Positions 16,233 to 24,304 of a DNA stretch of 64,000 bases are shown piece by piece; the stretch's first letter is position 1, and every line of letters starts with the position of its first letter. Position numbers and translations under genes: made by a program. The stretch is from contig CAKTNN010000002.1 in NCBI GenBank assembly GCA_934589065.1, positions 1-64,000 of the forward strand, read 5' to 3'. The DNA is from an uncultured Oscillospiraceae bacterium (lineage in GTDB: Bacteria; Bacillota; Clostridia; Oscillospirales; Oscillospiraceae). Under the pieces are notes generated by a model, which saw only the letters and a list, made by a program, of their open reading frames with translations, ran no database searches and was not told the DNA's origin.

Positions 16233-18757
16233 AACTGATGATCCTGGACGGCAATAGCGTCATCAACCGGGCCTACTTCGGCGTAAAGCCCCTGACCACC
16301 CGGGATGGACTCTACACCCATGCCATTTACGGATTTCTAAACATTCTGGAACGGATGGATAAGGAGGAAAAGCCCGATGCCCTGTGCGTAGCCTTTGACC
16401 TCCACGGCCCCACCTTCCGCCACAAGCGCTACGATGGCTATAAGGCCACCCGCCACGCCATGCCGGAGGAGCTTGCCCAGCAGATGCCCATTATGAAGCA
16501 GGTGCTCACCGCCATGAATATCCCCATCTACGCTGCCCAGGGCTGGGAAGCAGACGATGTGATTGGCACTGTGGGGAAAATCTGTTCCAATAACGGGTGG
16601 GAGTGCGTCATTGTTACCGGTGACCGGGACAGCTTGCAGTTGATTGATGAAAACGTTCACGTAAAGCTGGTGATTTCCAAACCGGGCCAGACCACCGCCA
16701 CCCTCTACACGGAAGAAAAGTTCCGGGAGGAATATGGGTTTGCCCCCCGGCGCATGGTGGATTTGAAGGCTCTGATGGGAGACTCCTCCGACAATATTCC
16801 CGGCGTTGCCGGTGTGGGGCCCAAAACCGCCACTGACCTGCTGCTGAAATTCGGCACGCTGGACGGCGTATATGAAAACCTTGCAGACGCCTCCATCCGC
16901 CCCAAACTGCGGGAAAAGCTGGAAACCGGGAAGGAAAGCGCATATCTGTCCTACGAGCTGGCAACCATTGTGCCGGAAGCTCCCATTGAATTTTCCCCGG
17001 AGGACGCTCTGAAAAAGCCCTACAAAAAACCGGAGCTATACGCACTGTTTCAAAAGCTGGAATTCGTCCGGCTCATCGACCGCTACGGTCTGCGGGAGGC
17101 CGCCGCTCAGGCATCCGCTTCTCCCGCTGCTCCATTCGTTCAGCTGCCAAAGGCCGACTGTCCGCCGGAATCCGCTGGTGAATGTGCACTGTACTTTGCC
17201 CCGGACGGCAGTGTTGGCGTTGCCTGGAAAGACGGCGTTTGTGCTCTGACCCCCATGGAGGTGCATACCAGCCCCCTGCCCCATTTTGAAAAGCTGATTC
17301 TCCATGATGCGAAGGCTTCTTTGCACCGGCTGGAGGAATTGGGGCTTCCGGATTGCCCTGTCGAATTTGATACGGCACTGGCGGCTTACGACCTGAATCC
17401 CTCCCAATCGGACTATCCCGTTTCCAAACTGGCTACCACGTTTTTGGGAAAAAGCGTAGAAGATGAAGATCCCCTGCAGTGCGCCCAGGCAATCTGGAAC
17501 CTCTATCCGGTTTTGACCAAGGAACTGGAAAAGGACGGCATGACCAAACTCTACCGGGAGATTGAACTGCCCCTGTGCACGGTGCTCTACCGCATGGAGT
17601 GCCGGGGCATTGCCATTGACAGGGATCAGCTTACCGCCTTTGGAAGCATGCTGAAAGCCAGGATTTCCGACTGTGAAAGCCTGATTTTTAGTTATGCCGA
17701 TGGGCCTTTTAACATCAATTCCACCAGGCAGCTGGGGGAATTGCTCTTTGAAAAGCTGGGGCTGCCCCCGGTGAAGAAAACAAAGACCGGCTACTCCACC
17801 AACGCGGATGTCCTGGAAAAGCTAAAGGACAAGCACCCCATTATCCCCGCCATTATGGACTACCGGATGCTGACCAAGCTCTCCTCCACCTACGCAGAGG
17901 GACTGATGAAAGAAATCCAGGCAGACGGTCGAATCCACACCACCTTCCAGAACCTGGTTACCGCCACCGGTCGATTGAGCTCCACCGACCCAAATCTGCA
18001 AAACATCCCGGTGCGCACCGATCTGGGGGCGGAAATCCGCAAGATGTTTGTGCCCAAAGACGGCTGTGTTCTGGTGGATGCCGACTACAGCCAGATTGAG
18101 CTGCGGGTTTTATCCCACATTGCCGATGACAAAACCATGCAGAAGGCCTTCTGCGAAGGCATGGATATCCACACCGCCACGGCAAGCCAAGTCTTCGGTG
18201 TTCCCGCCGAGGCGGTCACCCCCCTGCAGCGCCGCCACGCAAAGGCAGTCAATTTTGGTATTGTTTACGGCATTTCCGAATTCTCTCTGGCAGAGGATAT
18301 CGGCGTCAGCCGGTATGAGGCCAAGGAGTATATAGAAAGCTACCTTGCCAATTATCACGGCGTGCGGGACTATATGAAAAACATCGTCATTTCCGCACGG
18401 GAACAAGGCTACACCCAGACCATGTTTGGTAGGCGCCGGTATATCCCAGATCTGAAGAGCACCAATTTCAATACCCGCCAGGGAGCAGAGCGCATTGCGC
18501 TGAACACCCCCATCCAGGGAACTGCCGCCGATCTTATTAAACTGGCAATGATCCGGGTGGAGAATGCGCTGAATGCATCCTTCCCCCAGGCTAAGCTCCT
18601 ATTGCAGGTTCACGACGAGCTGATTGTGGAGTGCCCCGAAGATCAGGCCCAGGATGTAGCAAAGCTGGTCAGCCAGGAAATGGAAGGGGTTGCCCAGCTA
18701 AAGGTGCCCCTAACCGCCGAAGCAAACTATGGAAAGAGCTGGTACGCTGCCAAATGA
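16229..18757 (+). CDS. polA: DNA polymerase I
   Basis: An 842-residue family A polymerase. An N-terminal 5'-3' exonuclease (flap) domain (to about residue 290, with LKALMGDSSDNIPGV) is followed by a middle domain that keeps the fold but shows no DxE proofreading motif, then the polymerase with DADYSQIELR (motif A), the RRRYIPDL segment and VHDELIVE (motif C). Proofreading is therefore probably lost, as in several Firmicutes and Taq. The ATG overlaps the cysS stop (ATGA), with GGAGAAAAG upstream, so it is coupled to cysS. Confidence 0.95.
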   Translation: MKLMILDGNSVINRAYFGVKPLTTRDGLYTHAIYGFLNILERMDKEEKPDALCVAFDLHGPTFRHKRYDGYKATRHAMPEELAQQMPIMKQVLTAMNIPIYAAQGWEADDVIGTVGKICSNNGWECVIVTGDRDSLQLIDENVHVKLVISKPGQTTATLYTEEKFREEYGFAPRRMVDLKALMGDSSDNIPGVAGVGPKTATDLLLKFGTLDGVYENLADASIRPKLREKLETGKESAYLSYELATIVPEAPIEFSPEDALKKPYKKPELYALFQKLEFVRLIDRYGLREAAAQASASPAAPFVQLPKADCPPESAGECALYFAPDGSVGVAWKDGVCALTPMEVHTSPLPHFEKLILHDAKASLHRLEELGLPDCPVEFDTALAAYDLNPSQSDYPVSKLATTFLGKSVEDEDPLQCAQAIWNLYPVLTKELEKDGMTKLYREIELPLCTVLYRMECRGIAIDRDQLTAFGSMLKARISDCESLIFSYADGPFNINSTRQLGELLFEKLGLPPVKKTKTGYSTNADVLEKLKDKHPIIPAIMDYRMLTKLSSTYAEGLMKEIQADGRIHTTFQNLVTATGRLSSTDPNLQNIPVRTDLGAEIRKMFVPKDGCVLVDADYSQIELRVLSHIADDKTMQKAFCEGMDIHTATASQVFGVPAEAVTPLQRRHAKAVNFGIVYGISEFSLAEDIGVSRYEAKEYIESYLANYHGVRDYMKNIVISAREQGYTQTMFGRRRYIPDLKSTNFNTRQGAERIALNTPIQGTAADLIKLAMIRVENALNASFPQAKLLLQVHDELIVECPEDQAQDVAKLVSQEMEGVAQLKVPLTAEANYGKSWYAAK

Positions 18758-19197
18758 TCACCTATACCCCCATGGAAGAAACACACGTTGCAGCCATCGC
18801 TCAGCTGGAAAAGGAATGCTTTTCCGACCCCTGGAGCGAAAAAAGCATTGCTTCCGAATTATCCAATCCCCTCTCCTGCTGGCTGGTTGCCCTGGACGGA
18901 GAAACCGTTGCCGGTTACGTTGGTTCCCAGACTGTGCTGGGAGAATCGGACATGATGAATATCGCCGTATCCCCGGTCTACCGGCGTCAGGGCATTGCCA
19001 AAGGACTGATTGAGGCCCTGATGGAATGCCTAAAGGCCCGGAAAAGTCACTGTCTGACCCTGGAGGTTCGCGCCTCCAACGAACCGGCAAAGGCACTGTA
19101 TGCGGCCCTGGGCTTTTGCCAGGTTGGGCTGCGCCGGGGATATTATCAAAATCCAAAAGAAGACGCACAAATTCTTAGAAAGGAGTGGTCACTGTGA
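18754..19197 (+). CDS. rimI: Ribosomal-protein-alanine N-acetyltransferase (RimI)
   Basis: A 147-residue GNAT enzyme of the RimI type, which acetylates the N-terminus of ribosomal protein S18 and possibly others. The acetyl-CoA loop is RRQGIAKGL and the FSDPWSEKSI segment near residue 22 is typical of RimI. The ATG overlaps the polA stop (ATGA); a longer upstream frame lies inside polA. It sits directly before tsaD, a pairing seen in many Firmicutes. Confidence 0.9.
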   Translation: MITYTPMEETHVAAIAQLEKECFSDPWSEKSIASELSNPLSCWLVALDGETVAGYVGSQTVLGESDMMNIAVSPVYRRQGIAKGLIEALMECLKARKSHCLTLEVRASNEPAKALYAALGFCQVGLRRGYYQNPKEDAQILRKEWSL

Positions 19198-20210
19198 ATA
19201 TTTTATCGGTAGAATCCTCCTGTGATGAAACCGCCGTTGCCATTGTCCGGGACGGTCGGGAAGTGTTGACAGACTGCATTGCCTCCCAGGTAGACCTTCA
19301 CCGGCTTTATGGCGGCGTTGTGCCGGAGATTGCCTCCCGAAAGCACATTGAGGCCATTTACGCTCTGGCTGACCAGGCTCTGCAAAACACGGGCCTGACC
19401 CGCAAGGAGATCGATGCCGTGGCTGTTACCTACGCCCCAGGCCTCATCGGTGCCGTGCTGGTAGGCGTCAACTTTGCCAAGGCCGTTGCCTACGCCCTGA
19501 ATAAGCCGCTGATTCCCGTGCACCATATCCGAGGGCACATTGCCGCCAACTATCTGGCATACCCGGAACTGGAGCCTCCCTTTTTGTGTCTGGTAGTTTC
19601 CGGCGGGCATACCATGATCGTCAATGTGAAAGACTACACGGAAATGGAAATTCTGGGAACCTCTCTGGATGATGCCGCCGGCGAATGCTTTGACAAGGTG
19701 GCGCGGGTTCTGGGAATGCCCTATCCCGGCGGCGCAGCCCTGGATAAAAAGGCAGCCAGCGGTGACGAAACACGCTACGCCCTGCCCAGAAGCAAGCCCG
19801 GTGAAAATCCCTACAATATGAGCTTTTCCGGCCTCAAGACCGCAGCCCTGAACCTGATTCACCATGCAGAGCAAATAGGCGAGGAAATCAATGTTCCCGA
19901 TCTTTGTGCCAGCTTCTCCGCTGCCGTATCCGACACCCTGGTTCCCAGGGTGGTACTGGCAATGCAGGAAACCGGCTGCCAAAAAATCGCCGTGGCTGGC
20001 GGTGTGGCTGCCAACTCCCGAATCCGTAAGGACATTCTGGCAGCGGCGGAAAAGCTGGGAGCTCAGGTGTATATGCCCCCCCTGAAGCTCTGCGGTGACA
20101 ACGGTGCCATGATCGGCGCTCAGGCATACTATGAATATCTGGCAGGAAACACCGCCGATATGCACCTGAATGCCTACGCCACCAAATCCATTCTGGGAGA
20201 AGCCCTGTAA
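19194..20210 (+). CDS. tsaD: tRNA N6-threonylcarbamoyladenosine transferase (TsaD)
   Basis: A 338-residue ASKHA-fold protein that transfers threonylcarbamoyl to A37 of ANN-decoding tRNAs, together with TsaB, TsaE and TsaC. The metal site HHIRGH (near residue 107) and the ESSCDETA start are diagnostic; VSGGHT and AGGVAANSRIR are also present. The start I favour is the GTG at 19194, which overlaps the rimI TGA and has AAAGGAG 8 bases before; the GTG at 19185 overlaps that site. Confidence 0.95.
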   Translation: MNILSVESSCDETAVAIVRDGREVLTDCIASQVDLHRLYGGVVPEIASRKHIEAIYALADQALQNTGLTRKEIDAVAVTYAPGLIGAVLVGVNFAKAVAYALNKPLIPVHHIRGHIAANYLAYPELEPPFLCLVVSGGHTMIVNVKDYTEMEILGTSLDDAAGECFDKVARVLGMPYPGGAALDKKAASGDETRYALPRSKPGENPYNMSFSGLKTAALNLIHHAEQIGEEINVPDLCASFSAAVSDTLVPRVVLAMQETGCQKIAVAGGVAANSRIRKDILAAAEKLGAQVYMPPLKLCGDNGAMIGAQAYYEYLAGNTADMHLNAYATKSILGEAL

Positions 20211-20213
20211 GCC

Positions 20214-20729
20214 ATGCTTTTTACCGCCACACAAATGCGGGAGCTTCCCTTCCCCGCTTTGATGGAAATTTATCGGGAAGAAAACCGGGCCATGGGGAAA
20301 AAACAATGGCCCTGGGAGACGGAGGGCCGCCAGCTGGCTCTGGCGGAAGAAGACTTCCGGGATTACCTGGAAACGATTTTCTTCCGTCAGGAGGGCGCAG
20401 TATATGCCCTGTGGTCCTCCCAGGGGCGATACGTCAGCGCCCTGCGGCTGGAACCCTACCTGGATGGCCTGCTGCTGGAAGCTCTGGCAACCGCCCCCCA
20501 GGAGCGTCGCAAGGGCTACGCCGCAGCTCTCATCCGGGCAGTGGAGGAAATGCTCAGGCTTCAGGGGCCCGTGCGGCTTTATGCCCATGTGGCAAAGGGA
20601 AACACCCCCTCCCTGAAAACCCACGCCTCCTGCGGATTTTTGAAAATCAGCGACAGCGCCCGATACATCGACGGCTCTGCCGACAGCCGGTGCGTAACCC
20701 TGCTTTTTGAGGCTCCGAAAATAATTTAG
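20214..20729 (+). CDS. GNAT family N-acetyltransferase
   Basis: A 171-residue acetyltransferase of the GNAT superfamily. The acetyl-CoA binding loop appears as APQERRKGYAAALI near residue 101; the C-terminal strand/helix (HVAKGNTPSLKTHASCGF) is typical. Substrate is unknown. It follows tsaD by 3 bases and ends the T-box operon. Confidence 0.8.
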   Translation: MLFTATQMRELPFPALMEIYREENRAMGKKQWPWETEGRQLALAEEDFRDYLETIFFRQEGAVYALWSSQGRYVSALRLEPYLDGLLLEALATAPQERRKGYAAALIRAVEEMLRLQGPVRLYAHVAKGNTPSLKTHASCGFLKISDSARYIDGSADSRCVTLLFEAPKII

Positions 20730-20747
20730 AATTTTGGAAAATAGTTC

Positions 20748-20776
20748 TTGACTTTTCCATTGAAACGTTGTATTAT
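20748..20776 (+). promoter_or_regulatory. Promoter of tRNA-Ser(GGA)
   Basis: TTGACT, 17 bases, TATTAT, about 45 bases before the tRNA 5' end. Confidence 0.7.
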
Positions 20777-20821
20777 ATCAAAGCTGACTCCGAGAGACAG
20801 CACGAAGCGAGTAACGCACAT

Positions 20822-20913
20822 GGAGAAGTCGCGTAGCTGGCCGAGCGCGCACGATTGGAAATCGTGTATACCCCAAAAGGGTATCGAGGGTTCAAATCCC
20901 TCCTTCTCCGCCA
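20822..20913 (+). tRNA. tRNA-Ser (anticodon GGA)
   Basis: A complete class II tRNA: acceptor GGAGAAG/CTTCTCC, anticodon stem ACGAT/ATCGT around loop TGGAA (anticodon GGA, codons UCC/UCU), a long variable arm (TACCCC-AAAA-GGGTA) typical of serine tRNA, T arm GAGGG-TTCAAAT-CCCTC, and an encoded CCA at 20911-20913. Confidence 0.96.
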
Positions 20914-20962
20914 TAAAAAGTTCCTCATTTACCATCAAAAGTGGCAAATGAGGAACTTTTTA
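20914..20962 (+). terminator. Terminator of tRNA-Ser(GGA)
   Basis: A 17-bp perfect inverted repeat (20914-20930 with 20946-20962) beginning with AAAAAG and ending with CTTTTTA, immediately after the tRNA CCA. Confidence 0.9.
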
Positions 20963-21045
20963 TACCTTTGTTAAAAATAACGGCCACCCCAAAATCTAGG
21001 CTACCTTTTTCAGAGTCCAGAATTCCAAATCGTGTATCCCTTACA

Positions 21046-21075
21046 GGGCCGCCATTCGATCAGGAATGGCGGCCC
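21046..21075. terminator. GC-rich hairpin after pepD
   Basis: A perfect 12-bp stem, GGGCCGCCATTC with GAATGGCGGCCC, with a 6-base loop, about 20 bases beyond the pepD stop. No T run follows on either strand, so termination is uncertain. Confidence 0.5.
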
Positions 21076-21096
21076 GCTATGATAGGCAATCTGTGC

Positions 21097-22542
21097 TTAC
21101 AGGTTTTTGAGGACTTCCAGCAGGAAATTCCAGGTGCGCTGCGTGGAAGCAATCTCCAGCTTTTCCCGGCTGGTGTGGATATCGTGCATCTGAGGCCCGA
21201 TGGAAACGCAATCCAGTCCGGGAAGCTTATCCCCAAGCAGACCGCACTCCAGGCCGGCATGAATTGCCAAAACCTTGGGTTCCTTGCCGAACATATCCTT
21301 ATACACCCGAACCATGGTATCCCGCAATAAAGAATCCTTGCGGAACTCCCAGGCAGGATATGTACCGGACTGGGTGTAGCTGCCATTATAGAAATCCGTC
21401 AGCTCCTGAAGCTTGCGGATCAAATCCTCCTTCTCCTGGTTGACGGAGGAGCGGACAGAGAAGGTCGCAGTAAACTGATCCCCCAGCTTGGCAATGCCCA
21501 GATTCAGACTGGTTTGCACCAGGCCGGGCATATCCTGGCTGTAGCTCTGCACGCCATTGGGGCAGGCACACAGCAGGCTAATTACATCGGAGGTAGCAGC
21601 CGTTGTCAGGCTGTTGCCGCCAAGGGCATCCACATCAAAGGCCTGAACGGTTGCCTCCGGCTCATCGTATTTTTCCCGAATCTCCTCTTGCAGCTGAGCA
21701 GCCACATCATTGATTCGCTCAATGCCGATACCCATGGCAACGACCGTAGCCTGGCAGCTTCTGGGAATGGCATTGTCTTTGGAGCCGCCGGAAAGAGAGG
21801 TCAGGCACAGCGGCATCAGCTTTTGGATACGGCTGAGGTACTCCCCCATTACCTTGTTGGCATTGGCCCGGTTCTTGTGAATCTCCGCACCGGAATGGCC
21901 GCCCTGCAAGCCATCCACCGCCAGCCGGACGCAGGGGCCGTAAACTGCCTTACGCTCCACCGGCAGGGAAATAACACTGGTAGCACCACCGGCACAGGAG
22001 ACGGTAAAAATCCCCTCTTCTTCGCTGTCCAGGTTCACCATGGTACGGCCCTGAAGCATGGACAGATCAATGGCGGCTGCACCCAGCATACCAATTTCCT
22101 CATCCACCGTCAGAATAACCTCCAGAGGCGGATGGGCAATGGCGGTGTCTGCCAGCAGAGCCAGGGAAAAGGCCACTGCAATGCCGTCGTCGCCGCCCAG
22201 AGTCGTGCCTCTGGCATAGATGCAGGTATCGTCATGGGTTAAATCCAGACCATCCACTGCCATATCCAGCTGGCAGGAGGCATCCTTTTCGCAGACCATG
22301 TCGATATGGCCCTGCAGGATAACCGGCGCATGGTCTTCCATTCCGCAGGTTCCAGGCCCAAAGAGAATCACATTATTGCTTTCATCCTGGATGTACTTTA
22401 GGTGATGCTCCTTTGCAAAAGCCACCAGGTAATCGCTGATTGCCTTTGTATTGCGGCTGCCATGGGGAATGGCGCAGATTTCTTCAAAATACCGGAAAAC
22501 TCCGGCAGGCTCCAATCCGGATAATTTCTTTTCAGACATCAT
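21097..22542 (-). CDS. pepD: Aminoacyl-histidine dipeptidase (PepD, M20C)
   Basis: A 481-residue metallodipeptidase of the M20 family that cleaves Xaa-His and other dipeptides. Metal ligands are in LQGHIDMVCEKD (H and D), LGGDDGIA (D), DEEIG (catalytic Glu) and DSEEEG; a lid domain lies between about residues 195 and 370. The initiator is either of two adjacent ATGs behind AAGGAGCGAAT; I took the first. Transcribed alone. Confidence 0.93.
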   Translation of the reverse strand: MMSEKKLSGLEPAGVFRYFEEICAIPHGSRNTKAISDYLVAFAKEHHLKYIQDESNNVILFGPGTCGMEDHAPVILQGHIDMVCEKDASCQLDMAVDGLDLTHDDTCIYARGTTLGGDDGIAVAFSLALLADTAIAHPPLEVILTVDEEIGMLGAAAIDLSMLQGRTMVNLDSEEEGIFTVSCAGGATSVISLPVERKAVYGPCVRLAVDGLQGGHSGAEIHKNRANANKVMGEYLSRIQKLMPLCLTSLSGGSKDNAIPRSCQATVVAMGIGIERINDVAAQLQEEIREKYDEPEATVQAFDVDALGGNSLTTAATSDVISLLCACPNGVQSYSQDMPGLVQTSLNLGIAKLGDQFTATFSVRSSVNQEKEDLIRKLQELTDFYNGSYTQSGTYPAWEFRKDSLLRDTMVRVYKDMFGKEPKVLAIHAGLECGLLGDKLPGLDCVSIGPQMHDIHTSREKLEIASTQRTWNFLLEVLKNL

Positions 22543-22631
22543 ATTCGCTCCTTTTCAAAAATCAAGGACATTGCGCTTCCAATTTATACTACCACACCAG
22601 GGTCAAAAAGTCACTGAGCAAATATAACAAA

Positions 22632-22655
22632 GACCACAGGCAAAAACCTGTGGTC
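22632..22655 (-). terminator. Terminator of secG
   Basis: A 9-bp stem GACCACAGG/CCTGTGGTC with a 6-base loop, 20 bases after the secG stop on the minus strand, followed by TTTGTTATATTT. Confidence 0.8.
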
Positions 22656-22675
22656 GAATTGTTATTTAATCCAAA

Positions 22676-22915
22676 TTATACCAAGCTCAGAGCCAGAGTC
22701 AGCAGAATCCAAACAATGGCGATCCACTTGGTGGAGTTAGCGAGGATCTGATCCAGGCCACCCTTCTTATTCTTGCTCAGGTAGGACTCGGAAGAACCGG
22801 AGATAGCGCTGGACAGACCAGCCTCCTTGCCGGACTGCAGCAGAACAACCACAATCAGTGCGATGCTGGCAATGGTCTCAAGAACAACCAGAACGGTTTC
22901 AATAACATTACTCAT
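22676..22915 (-). CDS. secG: Preprotein translocase subunit SecG
   Basis: A 79-residue membrane protein with two transmembrane helices (about residues 5-23 and 59-78), the normal size and topology of SecG in the SecYEG channel. The family-typical segment LLQSGKEAGLSSAISG follows helix 1. The start at 22915 has GGAGGTTTG upstream; longer in-frame forms do not. Confidence 0.93.
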   Translation of the reverse strand: MSNVIETVLVVLETIASIALIVVVLLQSGKEAGLSSAISGSSESYLSKNKKGGLDQILANSTKWIAIVWILLTLALSLV

Positions 22916-23059
22916 CGTGACAAACCTCCCTCCGCTGATTCGCGGAATGCGAACGGTATTGGGCCTGCACAGGCTGCAAACCCTCAAATAGCCTATCAAG
23001 TATAGCACATTGCTGAATAAAATGCAAGGGTCAATCCCGGATTTTCCCGGTTTTTCTAT

Positions 23060-24187
23060 TTATTTCTGCACCCAGTTGCCGGTAGCCAGGCAATTGAGAT
23101 AGCTCTCAATAAAGGGATCCAGAGCCCCGTCCATCACCGCATTGACGTTGGAGGTTTCGCAGCCGGTGCGGGTATCCTTCACCAGGGTGTAGGGCATAAA
23201 GACATAGTTGCGGATCTGGCTGCCCCACTCAATCTTCTGCTGTACACCCTTGATATCGGAAATCTTATCCAGATGCTCCCGCTCCTTGATTTCCACCAGC
23301 TTGGAGCGCAGCATTTTCAGACACGTTTCCTTGTTCTGGAACTGGCTCCGCTCGGTCTGGCAGGAGACCACAATGCCGGTAGCCTTGTGAATCAGGCGGA
23401 CGGCGGAAGAGGTTTTGTTGATGTGCTGACCGCCTGCACCGGAGGAACGGTAAACCTGCATTTCGTAATCCTCGGGCCGGATTTCCACATCCTGGCTGTC
23501 ATCCTCGATTTCCGGGATGACTTCAATGGCGGAGAAAGAAGTTTGACGGCGGGCATTGGCATCGAAAGGAGACACACGTACCAGACGGTGAACACCGTTC
23601 TCCCCCTTCAGGAAGCCATAAGCATTTTCTCCTTCGATCAGGATATCGGCGGACTTGAGCCCGGCCTCGTCCCCTTCCAGGTAATCCATGATCTTGTAGG
23701 TGAAGCCGTGACGCTCCGCCCAACGGGTGTACATCCGATAGAGCATCTGGCACCAGTCCTGGGCCTCCGTTCCGCCTGCACCGGCGTGGAAGCTCATAAG
23801 GGCGTTGTTCTTGTCATAGTGACCGGTGAGCAGGGTTTCCAGGCGGCAGGTTTCCATCTGCTCTTCCAGCACCTCAAAGCTCTGCTTCAGCTCATCCAGC
23901 ATGGAATCGTCGTCTTCCTCGGCAGCCATTTCGCAGATCGTCATCATGTCATCCCAGGAGGAGACCATCTTTTCGTAGCGCTCGATTTTCGCCTCGGTCT
24001 GCTTTACCTTAATGGCGACCTTCTGGCTCTTTTCTGGATTATCCCAGAAGCCGGGGGCCTCCTGCATGGCATGAAGCCGCTCCAGCTCATTGCGCATACC
24101 GGTCATATTCAGAGATTCTGCCAGACCATCCAGCGCGGGGCGGCAATCATTCAGTTTCTGCTTATAGGTATCAAATTCAATATTCAT
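23060..24187 (-). CDS. prfB: Peptide chain release factor 2, without programmed frameshift
   Basis: A 375-residue class I release factor. The tripeptide anticodon SPF (RVSPFDANA) marks RF2 (UGA/UAA), and the GGQ motif is in SGAGGQHINKT. The frame is continuous from the ATG at 24187 through the region where most RF2 genes carry an in-frame UGA and a +1 frameshift (after about codon 25; here AESLNMTGMRNELE), so autoregulation by frameshifting is absent. A GGAG site precedes the start. Confidence 0.94.
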   Translation of the reverse strand: MNIEFDTYKQKLNDCRPALDGLAESLNMTGMRNELERLHAMQEAPGFWDNPEKSQKVAIKVKQTEAKIERYEKMVSSWDDMMTICEMAAEEDDDSMLDELKQSFEVLEEQMETCRLETLLTGHYDKNNALMSFHAGAGGTEAQDWCQMLYRMYTRWAERHGFTYKIMDYLEGDEAGLKSADILIEGENAYGFLKGENGVHRLVRVSPFDANARRQTSFSAIEVIPEIEDDSQDVEIRPEDYEMQVYRSSGAGGQHINKTSSAVRLIHKATGIVVSCQTERSQFQNKETCLKMLRSKLVEIKEREHLDKISDIKGVQQKIEWGSQIRNYVFMPYTLVKDTRTGCETSNVNAVMDGALDPFIESYLNCLATGNWVQK

Positions 24188-24304
24188 AGTATTACTCCAC
24201 TTAAAACGAACCAAATCATTATACTTTCACAGCTTTTTGCATTATACCGAAAAAGAATGGCCCTGTAAAGAGGAAAAACAAATTTTGGGATAAAAATTCT
24301 GATT

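Noticed and set aside
19203..20624. Minus-strand open frame opposite tsaD and the GNAT gene
   Set aside because: Antisense to two clear genes; no motifs.
24100..24187. Programmed +1 frameshift in prfB
   Set aside because: No in-frame UGA in the first 60 codons; the ATG at 24187 gives a full-length continuous RF2.
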